NCBI GenBank assembly: GCA_900318355.1
Contig: ONKE01000060.1
Coordinates: forward strand, 1 to 41,250
Direction of reading: 5' to 3'
DNA length: 41,250 nucleotides
DNA from: an uncultured Bacteroidales bacterium
Lineage (GTDB): Bacteria; Bacteroidota; Bacteroidia; Bacteroidales; UBA932
Each line of letters begins with the position of its first letter. The stretch's first letter is position 1. Both the position numbers and the translations under genes were made by a program. The notes under the pieces are model-generated. The model made no database searches and was not told the origin of the DNA. It saw only the letters and a list, made by a program, of their open reading frames with translations. Positions 17,486-26,063 of the stretch are shown here, in pieces.

Positions 17486-18796
17486 ATGGCAAGTAAAAGC
17501 ATTTGTCTGTATTTCCAGGTTCACCAGCCCACCCGGCTTCGTCTCTACCGTTTCTTCGATATCGGCAAAGATTCCCACTACTACGATGATTTCGCCAACA
17601 GGACCATCCTCCGGCGCATCGCCCAGAAGTGCTATCTTCCCATGAACGCCCTTCTGCTCGACCTCATCGGCCGCCACGGAGGCAAGTTCAAGGTGGCGTT
17701 TTCCATCTCAGGCTCGGCTCTGGACCAGTTCCAGCGTTTCGCCCCGGATGTGATCGACAGCTTCCGCGCCCTTGCCGACACAGGCTGCGTCGAGTTCCTC
17801 GCCGAGACATACAATCATTCCCTCGCGTCGCTCAAGTCCGAGTCGGAATTCGCCCATCAGGTCGCCAGACACAAGGCCGCCGTCGAATCCCTGTTCGGCG
17901 TTACTCCCACCGCTTTCCGCAACACGGAGCTGATCTATTCCGACGCCATCGGAGAGCAGGTCGCCCAGATGGGCTTCAAGGCCATGCTCACTGAGGGCGC
18001 CCGCCACATCATGGGCTGGAAGAGCCCTAATTTCGTCTACAGCTGCGCCGCACAGCCCAAGCTCAAGCTGCTCCTGCGCAACTACGCCCTTTCGGACGAC
18101 ATCGCCTTCCGCTTCTCCGACAGGAACTGGGAAAACTGGCCCCTGACGGCCGACAAATACCTTGCATGGCTCAAGGAGAGCGCCCAGTCCGACGACGTCG
18201 TGGGCCTTTTCATGGACTATGAGACGTTCGGAGAGCACCAGAATGCCTCCAGCGGCATTTTCGACTTCATGCGCGCTCTCCCCGAGGCCGTTCTCGCCGA
18301 CGGCACCTTCGACTTCGCGACCCCTTCGCAGGCCGTCAAGAAATACAAGGCGGTGGCTCCGCTCGATGTTCCGGATGCAATCTCCTGGGCCGACGAAGAG
18401 CGCGACGTCTCCGCATGGCTCGGCAACGAGCTCCAGCAGGAGGCCTTCAACAAGGTCTACGCCATGACGGAAAAGGTTTCCATCGTCGGCAGCCCCGAAC
18501 TCCTGGAAGATTTCGGCCACCTTCAGGAGAGCGACCATTTCTACTACATGTGTACGAAGTTCTTCTCCGACGGGGAAGTCCACAAATATTTCAACCCCTA
18601 CGATACGCCCTACGAGGCATTCATCAACTATATGAACGTGCTTTCCGATTTCCAGATCCGCCTGGACGAAGCCCGTGCCGCCCTGGATGTCAGGGAGGCC
18701 GCGATCGGTCAGTGGGACAACGCCGCACCGGAGGTCCCGGCCAAGGCGCCCGCACGCAGGAAAGCCTCCGCTCCACGCAAGAAGAAAAAGGATTAG
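17486..18796 (+). CDS. GH57 alpha-amylase/4-alpha-glucanotransferase-like enzyme
   Basis: 436 residues, cytoplasmic (no signal peptide). GH57 motifs are visible: the start ICLYFQVHQPTRL, AETYNHSLASL, the nucleophile region AFRNTELIYSD (Glu148) and the acid/base region LFMDYETFGEHQ (Asp244). Both catalytic residues are spaced as in the short archaeal/bacterial GH57 amylase subfamily. Family members hydrolyse or transfer alpha-1,4-glucans, so a role in glycogen trimming is inferred from the operon. The last ~20 residues form a Lys/Arg/Ala/Pro-rich tail with no family counterpart I know of. The stop abuts the ATG of the next gene with no gap. Confidence 0.9.
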   Translation: MASKSICLYFQVHQPTRLRLYRFFDIGKDSHYYDDFANRTILRRIAQKCYLPMNALLLDLIGRHGGKFKVAFSISGSALDQFQRFAPDVIDSFRALADTGCVEFLAETYNHSLASLKSESEFAHQVARHKAAVESLFGVTPTAFRNTELIYSDAIGEQVAQMGFKAMLTEGARHIMGWKSPNFVYSCAAQPKLKLLLRNYALSDDIAFRFSDRNWENWPLTADKYLAWLKESAQSDDVVGLFMDYETFGEHQNASSGIFDFMRALPEAVLADGTFDFATPSQAVKKYKAVAPLDVPDAISWADEERDVSAWLGNELQQEAFNKVYAMTEKVSIVGSPELLEDFGHLQESDHFYYMCTKFFSDGEVHKYFNPYDTPYEAFINYMNVLSDFQIRLDEARAALDVREAAIGQWDNAAPEVPAKAPARRKASAPRKKKKD

Positions 18797-21700
18797 ATGT
18801 CAGTGAAAAAGTCAGTTGGACCCGACTACCTGTTCGAGGTCAGTTGGGAAGTGTGTAACAAGGTCGGCGGTATTTATACAGTCATCGCGACCAAATCCCT
18901 TTATCTGAAATCCCAGCTCGGGCGTCACCATATCCTGGTGGGGCCCGACGTGTGGATGAATACGGAAGACAATCCGGATTTCGTTGAAGACCCGCATCTT
19001 TACCGTAACTGGCGCATGCAGGCGGCCAAGGAAGGCCTTCGCGTGCGTGTAGGAAAATGGAACGTGCCCGGTACTCCGACGGCCATCCTCGTAGATTTCA
19101 AGCAGTTCCTTCCCGAGCAGGACAAGGTTCTTGGGGAATATTGGAAAGAGTTCGGCGTCGATTCCATATCCGGCGACTGGGACTACAAGGAAAACGCCCT
19201 GTTCGGCTATGTTTCCGGCAAGCTGGTGGAGAGTTTCTACCGCTTCAACCTTTCGCCCTCCGACCGGGTCGTGGCCCAGTTCCACGAGTGGCAGACGGGC
19301 GCCGGTCTGCTCTATCTCCGCCGCACGGGTCTTCCCATCGCGTCGGTCTTCACGACCCATGCAACGGTGGTAGGCCGCTGCCTCGCCGGCAACAACCTGC
19401 CTCTCTACGACGGCATGTCGGGCTATGACGGCGACGAAATGGCCCGCCGCTACGGTGTCGTCGCCCGCCATTCGCTGGAAAAGGCTTCCGCCCGCGAGGC
19501 CGACGTCTTCACGACGGTAAGCGACATCACCGCCGACGAATGCGCCCAGTTCCTCTGCCGCAGGCCGGACGTGGTGACGCCCAACGGTTTTGAAAACAGC
19601 TTCACCCCGTCCACGGACGAGGAATATGACGCCAAGCGTGCCCAGGCGCGCGCCAGGCTCATCGAGGTCGCCACTGCCATGAGCGGCGAGCAGGTCGAAA
19701 AAGATGCCGTCCTGATGTGCATCGGCGGCCGTTACGAATACCGCAACAAGGGTATAGACGTATTCCTCGACGCCCTCGGCGACATGGCTCAGGCCGGCTA
19801 TGAGGGCCGTCAGATCCAGGCCTTCATCATGATTCCGGCCGGGCAGAACGGTCCCGACCGCGCCCTCGTCGCCAAGCTCACCCGCGGCGACAACCAGCAC
19901 TACACCACCCAGGTCTCCCACCAGCTGATGTACCCCGAGAGCGACCAGATAACCCGCCGTTTCCGCGAGCGCGGCCTGGTCAACTCCGTCGGCGGCCGCA
20001 TCAAGGTCTACTTCGTCCCGTCCTATCTCAACGGCGACGACGGCGTGTTCGGCATGAAATACTACGACCTGCTGGTCGGCATGGACCTGGCCGTCTTCCC
20101 GTCCTATTACGAGCCGTGGGGCTACACTCCCTTGGAGGCGCTTGCCTTCCGCGTCCCCACGTTCACGACGTCCCTTGCCGGCTTCGGCCGCTGGGTCGAA
20201 ACCCACTACGGCGAGAAAGACCATCCCGGCATCACCGTCGCTTTCCGCAACGACTCCAACTATTCCGAAGTGGTCGAGGCCGTCAAGAAGCGCATAAGCG
20301 AAATCTCCGCCATCGACCTCCCCACCAGGCGCCAGTGGATGGAAAATGCCCGTCAGGTTGCCTCCATCGCCCTGTGGGAAAACCAGATTGTTTATTACCA
20401 GAAAGCCTATACCCTGGCCCTTGAGCGCGTAATCGCCGCCAACGGAGCCTTCCCCAAATCAACGGAAAACAAACAGATGAATTACGAAAAGATAGCAATT
20501 AATGCTCCCAGCTGGAAGAGTGTCATGGTGACGCGCCATCTTCCGTCCGCCCTTTCCGGTCTCGAAACCCTTTCCAAGAACCTCTGGTGGTGCTGGAACG
20601 ATCGCGCCAAGGCCTTGTTCAAGACCGTCGACCCGCAAATCTGGCACGACAGCGGCCACAACCCCATGGCGATCCTCGACACCGTCAGCATCAAGCGCTT
20701 CAAGGAGCTGGCCCGCGACAAGGAATTCCTCTCCCGCCTTGCGGCCGTGATGGAGGAGTTCAACGCCTACATGGCCCTCAAGTCCCAGCGCACTGAGCCT
20801 TCAGTGGCCTATTTCTGCATGGAATACGGCCTTGACGCGTCGCTCAAGATCTATTCCGGCGGTCTGGGCATCCTCGCCGGCGACTACCTCAAGGAGACCA
20901 GCGACATGAACGTCAACCTGGTGGCCGTGGGCTTCCTCTACCGTTTCGGCTATTTCACCCAGGTGCTCACCGCCCAGGGAGAGCAGGTAGCCCGCTACGA
21001 CGCCCAGGACTTCATGAAGATTCCCGCCGAGCCCGTGCTCGACGCCGACGGCAACTGGATGACGACCAGCGTCGCCTTCCCCGGCCGCACCATCACCGCC
21101 CGCCTGTGGAAAGTCGCAGTCGGCCGTACCGACCTCTACCTGATGGACACCGATTACGAGGCCAACATCCCCGAAGACCGTCAGGTTACCCACCAGCTCT
21201 ACGGCGGCGACTGGGAAAACCGTCTGAAGCAGGAGCTTCTCCTCGGCTTCGGCGGCGTCCGCGCCCTGCGCAAGCTCGGAATCAACCCAACCATCTACCA
21301 TTGCAACGAAGGACATGCCGCGTTCATCGGCCTTGAGCGCCTGCGTGAATACATCCAGCAGGACAACCTTTCCTTCCCCGAGGCGATGGAGGTGGTCCGT
21401 GCTTCGTCCCTGTTCACGACCCACACGCCCGTCCCGGCCGGCCACGACGCCTTCGACGAGGGCATGCTCCGCAAATATCTCGGCCATGTGCCCGAGCAGC
21501 TCAAGATAGACTGGAACACCCTCATGGGCCTCGGCAAGATTCACGCTTCCGACACCGGCGAGAAGTTCTCCATGAGCATCCTCGCGGCCAATATCTCCCA
21601 GAATGTCAACGGCGTTTCCATGCTTCACGGCAAGGTGAGCCAGGAAATCTTCTCCAACATGTATCCGGGCTATCTCCCCGAAGAGCTCCACATCAGCTAT

Positions 21701-23041
21701 GTGACCAACGGCGTCCACTATCCGACTTGGGCCTCGAAGGAGTGGAAGGCAATCCACGAGCGTGTCTTCGGCCCCGAGTTCCAGACCCATCACTACGACA
21801 AGCGCTGCTTCGAAGGCATCTACTCCATCTCCGACGAGGAAGTGTGGAATACGCGCAAGATCCTCAAGACCGAGCTCATCCGCATCGTCAAGAACATGCT
21901 TCTCGACCCTGCCCAGTGCAGCCATTATTCTCCCAGCCAGATAGTTACGATCAAGGAGACCTTGAGGGACGACGTCCTGACCATCGGCTTCGCAAGGCGT
22001 TTCGCAACATACAAGCGCGCGACGCTGCTCTTCAGCGACCTCGACCGTCTCGACGCCATCGTCAACAATCCCAAGATGCCGGTCCAGTTCATCTTCGCCG
22101 GCAAGGCCCATCCCGCCGACAAGGCCGGCCAGGACCTTATCCGCCAGATTGTCGAAATCTCCAAGCAGGACCGTTTCATCGGCAAGATCGTCTTCGTGCC
22201 CGGCTACGACATCCGTCTGGCAAAGCGCCTCGTCCAGGGCGTCGACGTGTGGATGAACAACCCCACACGTCCCCAGGAAGCCTCCGGTACATCGGGCGAG
22301 AAGGCCGCGATGAACGGCGTCATGCACTTTTCCGTCCTCGACGGATGGTGGGTTGAGGGCTATAAGGAGGGCGCCGGCTGGGCCCTGCCCCAGGAACGCA
22401 CTTACGACGACCAGTACTATCAGAACGAGCTGGATGCCGCAACCATCTACGCCACAATCGAAAACGAAATCGCTCCCGTCTACTACGACATCGATTCCGC
22501 CACCGGCCTGTCTCCCCGCTGGGTCGGCTACATCAAGAACTGCGTCGCCCAGGTGGCATGCAACTTCACCACCAACCGCATGCTGACCGACTACGTCAAC
22601 CAATACTATCAGCCTCAGAGCGAGCGCGTTTCCTCGCTGGTTGCCGACGACTACCAGAAGGCCCGCGACATAGCCGCATGGAAGAAACACGTCGAAAGGG
22701 AATGGAACAATATCGAGGTGATTTCCTACACCCAGCCCGACGCTTCCTACAGCCTTGCCCCCGACAACTACCTCCATGCCGAAGTGGTCCTCCATACGGG
22801 CGACCTCCAGCCCGACGACCTCGGCGTTGAGATGCTCTTCTGCCGTGCCGACCGCAAGGGTGCCCTCCATATCCAGGACAAGTGCGAGTTCCGCCTCGTC
22901 TCGGCCGAAGACGGAGTGGCGCGTTTCGAAGCCTCCATCCTTCCGGAGCGCACCGGCATGTACCAGGTTGCCACCCGCATCTATGCCAAGAATCCGGCCC
23001 TGCCCCATCGTCAGGACTTCGGTCTGGTGAAATGGCTGTAG
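18797..23041 (+). CDS. Fused glycogen synthase (GT3) - glycogen phosphorylase (GT35)
   Basis: One continuous 1414-residue frame with two complete enzymes. Residues 1-560 are a GT3, eukaryote-like glycogen synthase: LFEVSWEVCNKVGGIYTVI, FTTHATVVGR, and the E-x7-E motif YYEPWGYTPLE (Glu439/Glu447). Residues 561-1414 are a GT35 alpha-glucan phosphorylase: VAYFCMEYGLDASLKIYSGGLGILAGDYLK, YHCNEGHAAF, and the pyridoxal-phosphate lysine Lys1169 in EASGTSGEKAAMNG. The junction is short (FPKSTENKQ then Met561-NYEKIAINAPSW). Met561 looks like the former start of a stand-alone phosphorylase. The fusion joins chain elongation from NDP-glucose with phosphorolysis to glucose 1-phosphate, two opposing reactions. 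It is the last glycogen gene; its 3' end overlaps ribF by 10 nt. A GT3-GT35 fusion may be known in some Bacteroidales; I cannot check. Confidence 0.93.
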   Translation: MSVKKSVGPDYLFEVSWEVCNKVGGIYTVIATKSLYLKSQLGRHHILVGPDVWMNTEDNPDFVEDPHLYRNWRMQAAKEGLRVRVGKWNVPGTPTAILVDFKQFLPEQDKVLGEYWKEFGVDSISGDWDYKENALFGYVSGKLVESFYRFNLSPSDRVVAQFHEWQTGAGLLYLRRTGLPIASVFTTHATVVGRCLAGNNLPLYDGMSGYDGDEMARRYGVVARHSLEKASAREADVFTTVSDITADECAQFLCRRPDVVTPNGFENSFTPSTDEEYDAKRAQARARLIEVATAMSGEQVEKDAVLMCIGGRYEYRNKGIDVFLDALGDMAQAGYEGRQIQAFIMIPAGQNGPDRALVAKLTRGDNQHYTTQVSHQLMYPESDQITRRFRERGLVNSVGGRIKVYFVPSYLNGDDGVFGMKYYDLLVGMDLAVFPSYYEPWGYTPLEALAFRVPTFTTSLAGFGRWVETHYGEKDHPGITVAFRNDSNYSEVVEAVKKRISEISAIDLPTRRQWMENARQVASIALWENQIVYYQKAYTLALERVIAANGAFPKSTENKQMNYEKIAINAPSWKSVMVTRHLPSALSGLETLSKNLWWCWNDRAKALFKTVDPQIWHDSGHNPMAILDTVSIKRFKELARDKEFLSRLAAVMEEFNAYMALKSQRTEPSVAYFCMEYGLDASLKIYSGGLGILAGDYLKETSDMNVNLVAVGFLYRFGYFTQVLTAQGEQVARYDAQDFMKIPAEPVLDADGNWMTTSVAFPGRTITARLWKVAVGRTDLYLMDTDYEANIPEDRQVTHQLYGGDWENRLKQELLLGFGGVRALRKLGINPTIYHCNEGHAAFIGLERLREYIQQDNLSFPEAMEVVRASSLFTTHTPVPAGHDAFDEGMLRKYLGHVPEQLKIDWNTLMGLGKIHASDTGEKFSMSILAANISQNVNGVSMLHGKVSQEIFSNMYPGYLPEELHISYVTNGVHYPTWASKEWKAIHERVFGPEFQTHHYDKRCFEGIYSISDEEVWNTRKILKTELIRIVKNMLLDPAQCSHYSPSQIVTIKETLRDDVLTIGFARRFATYKRATLLFSDLDRLDAIVNNPKMPVQFIFAGKAHPADKAGQDLIRQIVEISKQDRFIGKIVFVPGYDIRLAKRLVQGVDVWMNNPTRPQEASGTSGEKAAMNGVMHFSVLDGWWVEGYKEGAGWALPQERTYDDQYYQNELDAATIYATIENEIAPVYYDIDSATGLSPRWVGYIKNCVAQVACNFTTNRMLTDYVNQYYQPQSERVSSLVADDYQKARDIAAWKKHVEREWNNIEVISYTQPDASYSLAPDNYLHAEVVLHTGDLQPDDLGVEMLFCRADRKGALHIQDKCEFRLVSAEDGVARFEASILPERTGMYQVATRIYAKNPALPHRQDFGLVKWL

Positions 23042-23919
23042 TCACCACAGGATTTTTTGACGGTGTCCATCTCGGGCACCGTCATGTGCTTTCCGACCTT
23101 GTCGCCGCCGCGCGGGAGAGGGGGGAGAGCTCGGTCGTTGCCACCTTCTGGCCCCATCCGCGTACCATCCTCCAGGATGGTGCGCGCGAGTTGCGGCTCC
23201 TGTCTTCCCTCGACGAGAAGAAGGAGCTCATCGCCGCCTGCGGTGTCGACAGGACCGAGGTGATCCCATTCTCGAAGAGTTTCAGCGCCCTTACTGCGCA
23301 AGAGTATATAGATCAGGTGCTTAAGGGCCAGTTTGGCGCTTCGGCCATCCTGCTCGGCTACGACAACCGGCTCGGTTCCGACCGCAAGAATCCCGACCAG
23401 ATTGCGGAAATAGCGCGGTCGCTCGGTCTCGAGGTCATCAGGCCTTCCGCCGTCGATTCCGGCGAGGTGCCGATCTCGTCGACACGCATACGCAATGCCG
23501 TTGCCGAAGGTCGGGTGGAAGATGCCGCGGAGATGCTCGGGAGGCACTACGGCCTGACCGGAGTGGTGGTCGCCGGCAACCGGCTCGGCCGGACCATAGG
23601 CTTCCCGACGGCCAACATGCAGCTGTATGAGCCTCTCAAGCTGCTTCCCAAAGGGGGAGTGTACCATGTCGGCGTTGAGGTTCAGGGCCGCAGATACGAA
23701 GGAATGTGCAATATCGGCCGCCGTCCCACTGTCTCTTCCGGCGAAGCCCTTGCCATCGAGACCAATATCTTCGGCTTTGACGAGGAGATATACGGCCTGC
23801 CGATTTCGATATCCTTCCTTTCGCGCATCCGCGACGAGCGCCGGTTCGGCTCCCTTGACGAGCTGAAGGCGCAGCTTCAGGCCGACAGGTCCAGATGCTT
23901 ATTTTCGGCTGAAAAGTAG
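23032..23919 (+). CDS. ribF: Bifunctional riboflavin kinase/FAD synthetase
   Basis: 295 residues. The N-terminal FAD synthetase (nucleotidyltransferase) domain has TGFFDGVHLGHRHV, TFWPHPRTIL and STRIRNAV. The C-terminal riboflavin kinase has GNRLGRTIGFPTANM and MCNIGRRPTV. The enzyme makes FMN and FAD in the cytoplasm. The start at 23032 overlaps the fusion gene by 10 nt and begins almost directly at the first beta strand, so the N-terminus is a little shorter than in most RibF. An upstream in-frame ATG at 22882 lies inside the fusion gene and is rejected. It ends the long xseA-glycogen operon; greA has its own promoter. Confidence 0.93.
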   Translation: MAVVTTGFFDGVHLGHRHVLSDLVAAARERGESSVVATFWPHPRTILQDGARELRLLSSLDEKKELIAACGVDRTEVIPFSKSFSALTAQEYIDQVLKGQFGASAILLGYDNRLGSDRKNPDQIAEIARSLGLEVIRPSAVDSGEVPISSTRIRNAVAEGRVEDAAEMLGRHYGLTGVVVAGNRLGRTIGFPTANMQLYEPLKLLPKGGVYHVGVEVQGRRYEGMCNIGRRPTVSSGEALAIETNIFGFDEEIYGLPISISFLSRIRDERRFGSLDELKAQLQADRSRCLFSAEK

Positions 23920-23938
23920 CGAGAAAATAAAAAATTGC

Positions 23939-23946
23939 TATATTTG
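23939..23946 (+). promoter_or_regulatory. -7 promoter element TATATTTG for the greA leader
   Basis: A perfect TAnnTTTG match just after ribF. Initiation near 23951 gives a ~90-nt leader before the greA ATG, holding two terminator-like hairpins. No TTG -33 element is seen. Confidence 0.6.
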
Positions 23947-23957
23947 CAATCGTTAAC

Positions 23958-23987
23958 GGGTTCTGCTTATGGGCAGGACTCCTTTTT
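23958..23987 (+). terminator. Terminator-like hairpin 1 in the greA leader
   Basis: GTTCTGC (23960-23966) pairs with GCAGGAC (23973-23979) with one G-U pair, extendable by two base pairs outward, around a 6-nt loop. Five Ts follow at 23983-23987. It lies downstream of the promoter and upstream of greA, so it could attenuate greA or end a very short RNA. Confidence 0.5.
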
Positions 23988-23999
23988 GATTACTTCAAA

Positions 24000-24022
24000 G
24001 CCGCCCAGTGGCGGCGCTTTTT
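24000..24022 (+). terminator. Terminator-like hairpin 2 in the greA leader
   Basis: A perfect GC-only stem GCCGCC (24000-24005)/GGCGGC (24010-24015) with a CAGT loop is followed by GC and five Ts (24018-24022). It lies 20 nt before the greA ATG. With the hairpin at 23958-23987 it makes a tandem arrangement typical of premature-termination control. It could instead serve as the terminator of the upstream ribF operon. Confidence 0.6.
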
Positions 24023-24041
24023 GACACTATAGTAACACATT

Positions 24042-24512
24042 ATGGCTGATTCCCATTACATGACCCAGGAGGGTCTGGACAAGCTGAAGAAAGACCTTGC
24101 GGACGCGCTGGCCCAGCGGCCCGTGATCTCGGCGGCGATCGCCGAGGCCCGCGAGAAGGGAGACCTCTCCGAAAACGCAGAATACGACGCGGCACGCGAA
24201 GCCCAGGGATTGCTGGAGCTGAAGATAGCCAATCTCAAGAACATGATAGCCAACGCCAAAGTCATCGACGCCTCCAAGGTCGATACCGAGACCGTCGGCA
24301 TGATGAACCGTGTCAAGGTGCTCAATGTTTCGATGAACCGCGAGATGGAATTCACCATCGTAGGCGAGTCCGAGGCCGATTTCTCCAAGGGCAAGCTCGC
24401 CGCGACCACCCCTATCGGACGCGCCTTGATGGGCCACGCCAAGGGCGAGACCGTCGACGCGAAAGTCCCTTCGGGCATCATGAAGTTCAAGATCCTGGAT
24501 ATATCCCTCTGA
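24042..24512 (+). CDS. greA: Transcription elongation factor GreA
   Basis: A 156-residue protein, normal length. It stimulates transcript cleavage by backtracked RNA polymerase. The N-terminal coiled coil (YMTQEGLDKLKKDL, EAREKGDLSENAEYDAAREAQ) carries the acidic DLSENAEY tip that inserts into the polymerase channel. The FKBP-like C-terminal domain has TIVGESEAD and ISNTTPIG-like TTPIGRALMGHAKGE. It is preceded by a structured leader with two terminator-like hairpins. Its TGA stop overlaps the ATG of the HIT gene by one base. Confidence 0.96.
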   Translation: MADSHYMTQEGLDKLKKDLADALAQRPVISAAIAEAREKGDLSENAEYDAAREAQGLLELKIANLKNMIANAKVIDASKVDTETVGMMNRVKVLNVSMNREMEFTIVGESEADFSKGKLAATTPIGRALMGHAKGETVDAKVPSGIMKFKILDISL

Positions 24513-24916
24513 TGGCAACCATTTTCACCCGTATCGCGCAAGGCGAGATCCCGTCATGGAAAGTGGCGGAAAACGAAGACTACTATGCCTTCCTGGACAT
24601 CAGCCCTCTCTCCGAGGGCCATACCCTGGTGATTCCCAAGAAAGTCGAGGACGACTATATCTTCCATCTCGACGAGAGTGTCTACCAGGGCCTGTGGGCG
24701 TTTGCCCGCAAGGTTGCGCTGGCCCTCAAGGCCGCCGTTCCGTGCAAGCGGGTCGGTGTCGCCGTCCTCGGCATGGAAGTTCCCCACACCCACATCCATC
24801 TCGTTCCGCTCCAGAGCGAGGCCGACATGGATTTCCGCAAGGAACATCTCAAGCCCTCTCCAGAACGGATGAAGGAAATCGCGGAGGCAATTCTCGCTGA
24901 ATATGAAAAACTCTAG
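24512..24916 (+). CDS. HIT-family nucleotide hydrolase/transferase (Hint-like)
   Basis: 134 residues. The histidine-triad motif appears as VPHTHIHLVPL, with an upstream FLDISPLSEGHTLVIPKK segment, which is the standard HIT fold. Such proteins hydrolyse nucleoside phosphoramidates or aminoacyl-AMP; the physiological substrate is usually unknown. The start overlaps the greA stop by one base (TGATG), and the 3' end overlaps the next lipoprotein gene by 14 nt, so greA, HIT and the lipoprotein are translationally coupled. Confidence 0.94.
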   Translation: MATIFTRIAQGEIPSWKVAENEDYYAFLDISPLSEGHTLVIPKKVEDDYIFHLDESVYQGLWAFARKVALALKAAVPCKRVGVAVLGMEVPHTHIHLVPLQSEADMDFRKEHLKPSPERMKEIAEAILAEYEKL

Positions 24917-26048
24917 ACTTGTCTTTGTGGCGCTTCTGGCCGTCCTCGCGGCCTCCTGCAGCCGCGGCGCACGCGTTTCCGGCGTCCTGAAAGACGCTCC
25001 GGAAGCGGAAGTGGAGGTGCGTCTTCTCGACATCAACCGCTACCGCACCCTCGACACCCTCAAGACCGATGCCCGCGGGGCATTCTCCTATGTTGCCGAA
25101 GTTGAAAAAGGCCAGCCTGAGTTTTTCTATCTATTCTACCATGGCCGTCGTGTAGCCTCTCTGCTTCTTCAGGCCGGAGACAGGGTTGAGGTCGTTTCCG
25201 ACACCCTCGGCAACTACAGTGTCACCGGTTCTCCGGAGACGTCCAAACTCATTGAAGTAGAGCGCGCCGAGGCCGAGTTCGCCGGCCAGTTCGCCGCCTC
25301 TTCCGCGCGGCTCGACGACCTTGACCCCGCATCCGAAGCGGCGAAGAAAGTGCGTCGCGACATGGCCAAGCAATACATCACCTACTATCGCGACCGCGTC
25401 GTCTATGTGATGGAAAATTCCCATTCCCTCACAGTGGTCCCGGTCCTGTACCAGGTTGTCGGCGAAAATCTCGCCCTTTTCAGCCAGCCCACCGACGCCA
25501 TCCATTTCCGCCGCGCCTGCGACTCTCTCCGCACGGTCTATCCCGACTCCCGCTATGTCAAGGCGCTCGACCAGGAAGCCCGCAGGAGGGAAAATCTCCT
25601 TGAGCTCGACACCCGTCTGCGCAACACCGAGCCCGTCGGCTACCCCGACCTCGAGATGCCCGACATCCAGGGCCGCAAAGTGAAGGTCAGCGACCTGGAC
25701 GCCAAGGTGATCATGATTTATTTCTGGTCTTCCGCCGACGCCGAGCAAAGCATGTTCAACCTCGACGTCCTCAAGCCCCTTTACGACAAATATCACGACA
25801 AGGGATTCGAGATCTACGCCGTCTCCCTTGACACCGACAAGACCGCCTGGGCCACCGTCGTGCGCAATCAGAAGGTCGGCTGGATAAACGTCTGCGACGG
25901 CAAGGGACAGGCCTCCAGGGCCCTTTCCCTCTATCAGGTTCCCAAATTCCCCACTTCCTACCTGATCGTAGACGGCGACCTCTCCGCAGGAGAATCCGTC
26001 TCCGACGAAGCCAGCCTCCGCCGCTTCCTTGACAAAACTCTGAAATAG
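24903..26048 (+). CDS. Thioredoxin-fold (TlpA/AhpC-like) lipoprotein lacking the CxxC motif
   Basis: 381 residues with a lipoprotein signal (MKNSRLVFVALLAVLAASC, Cys19). Residues ~25-120 look like the DUF4369-type N-terminal domain of Bacteroidota TlpA-like proteins (VSGVLKDAPEAEVEVRLLD). Residues ~245-381 form a thioredoxin-like domain (YPDLEMPDIQGRKVKVSDLDAKVIMIYFW, FEIYAVSLDTD, YQVPKFPTSYLI with the cis-Pro). The active-site segment reads FWSSADAEQ, so Asp279 and Gln282 stand where the two cysteines are expected; it cannot perform normal dithiol exchange. It lies at the end of the greA-HIT unit, in the periplasm or on a membrane face. A binding or structural role is inferred. Confidence 0.85.
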   Translation: MKNSRLVFVALLAVLAASCSRGARVSGVLKDAPEAEVEVRLLDINRYRTLDTLKTDARGAFSYVAEVEKGQPEFFYLFYHGRRVASLLLQAGDRVEVVSDTLGNYSVTGSPETSKLIEVERAEAEFAGQFAASSARLDDLDPASEAAKKVRRDMAKQYITYYRDRVVYVMENSHSLTVVPVLYQVVGENLALFSQPTDAIHFRRACDSLRTVYPDSRYVKALDQEARRRENLLELDTRLRNTEPVGYPDLEMPDIQGRKVKVSDLDAKVIMIYFWSSADAEQSMFNLDVLKPLYDKYHDKGFEIYAVSLDTDKTAWATVVRNQKVGWINVCDGKGQASRALSLYQVPKFPTSYLIVDGDLSAGESVSDEASLRRFLDKTLK

Positions 26049-26063
26049 TTTTTCAAGAGTTAG

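Noticed and set aside
16079-17677. A 532-codon antisense frame over the GT4 gene
   Set aside because: Same cause: a shadow of a GC-rich gene.
20801-23008. A 735-codon open frame antisense to the synthase-phosphorylase fusion
   Set aside because: The plus-strand protein matches two known families across the whole region; the antisense frame is open because of GC-rich codon bias and its translation resembles no protein.
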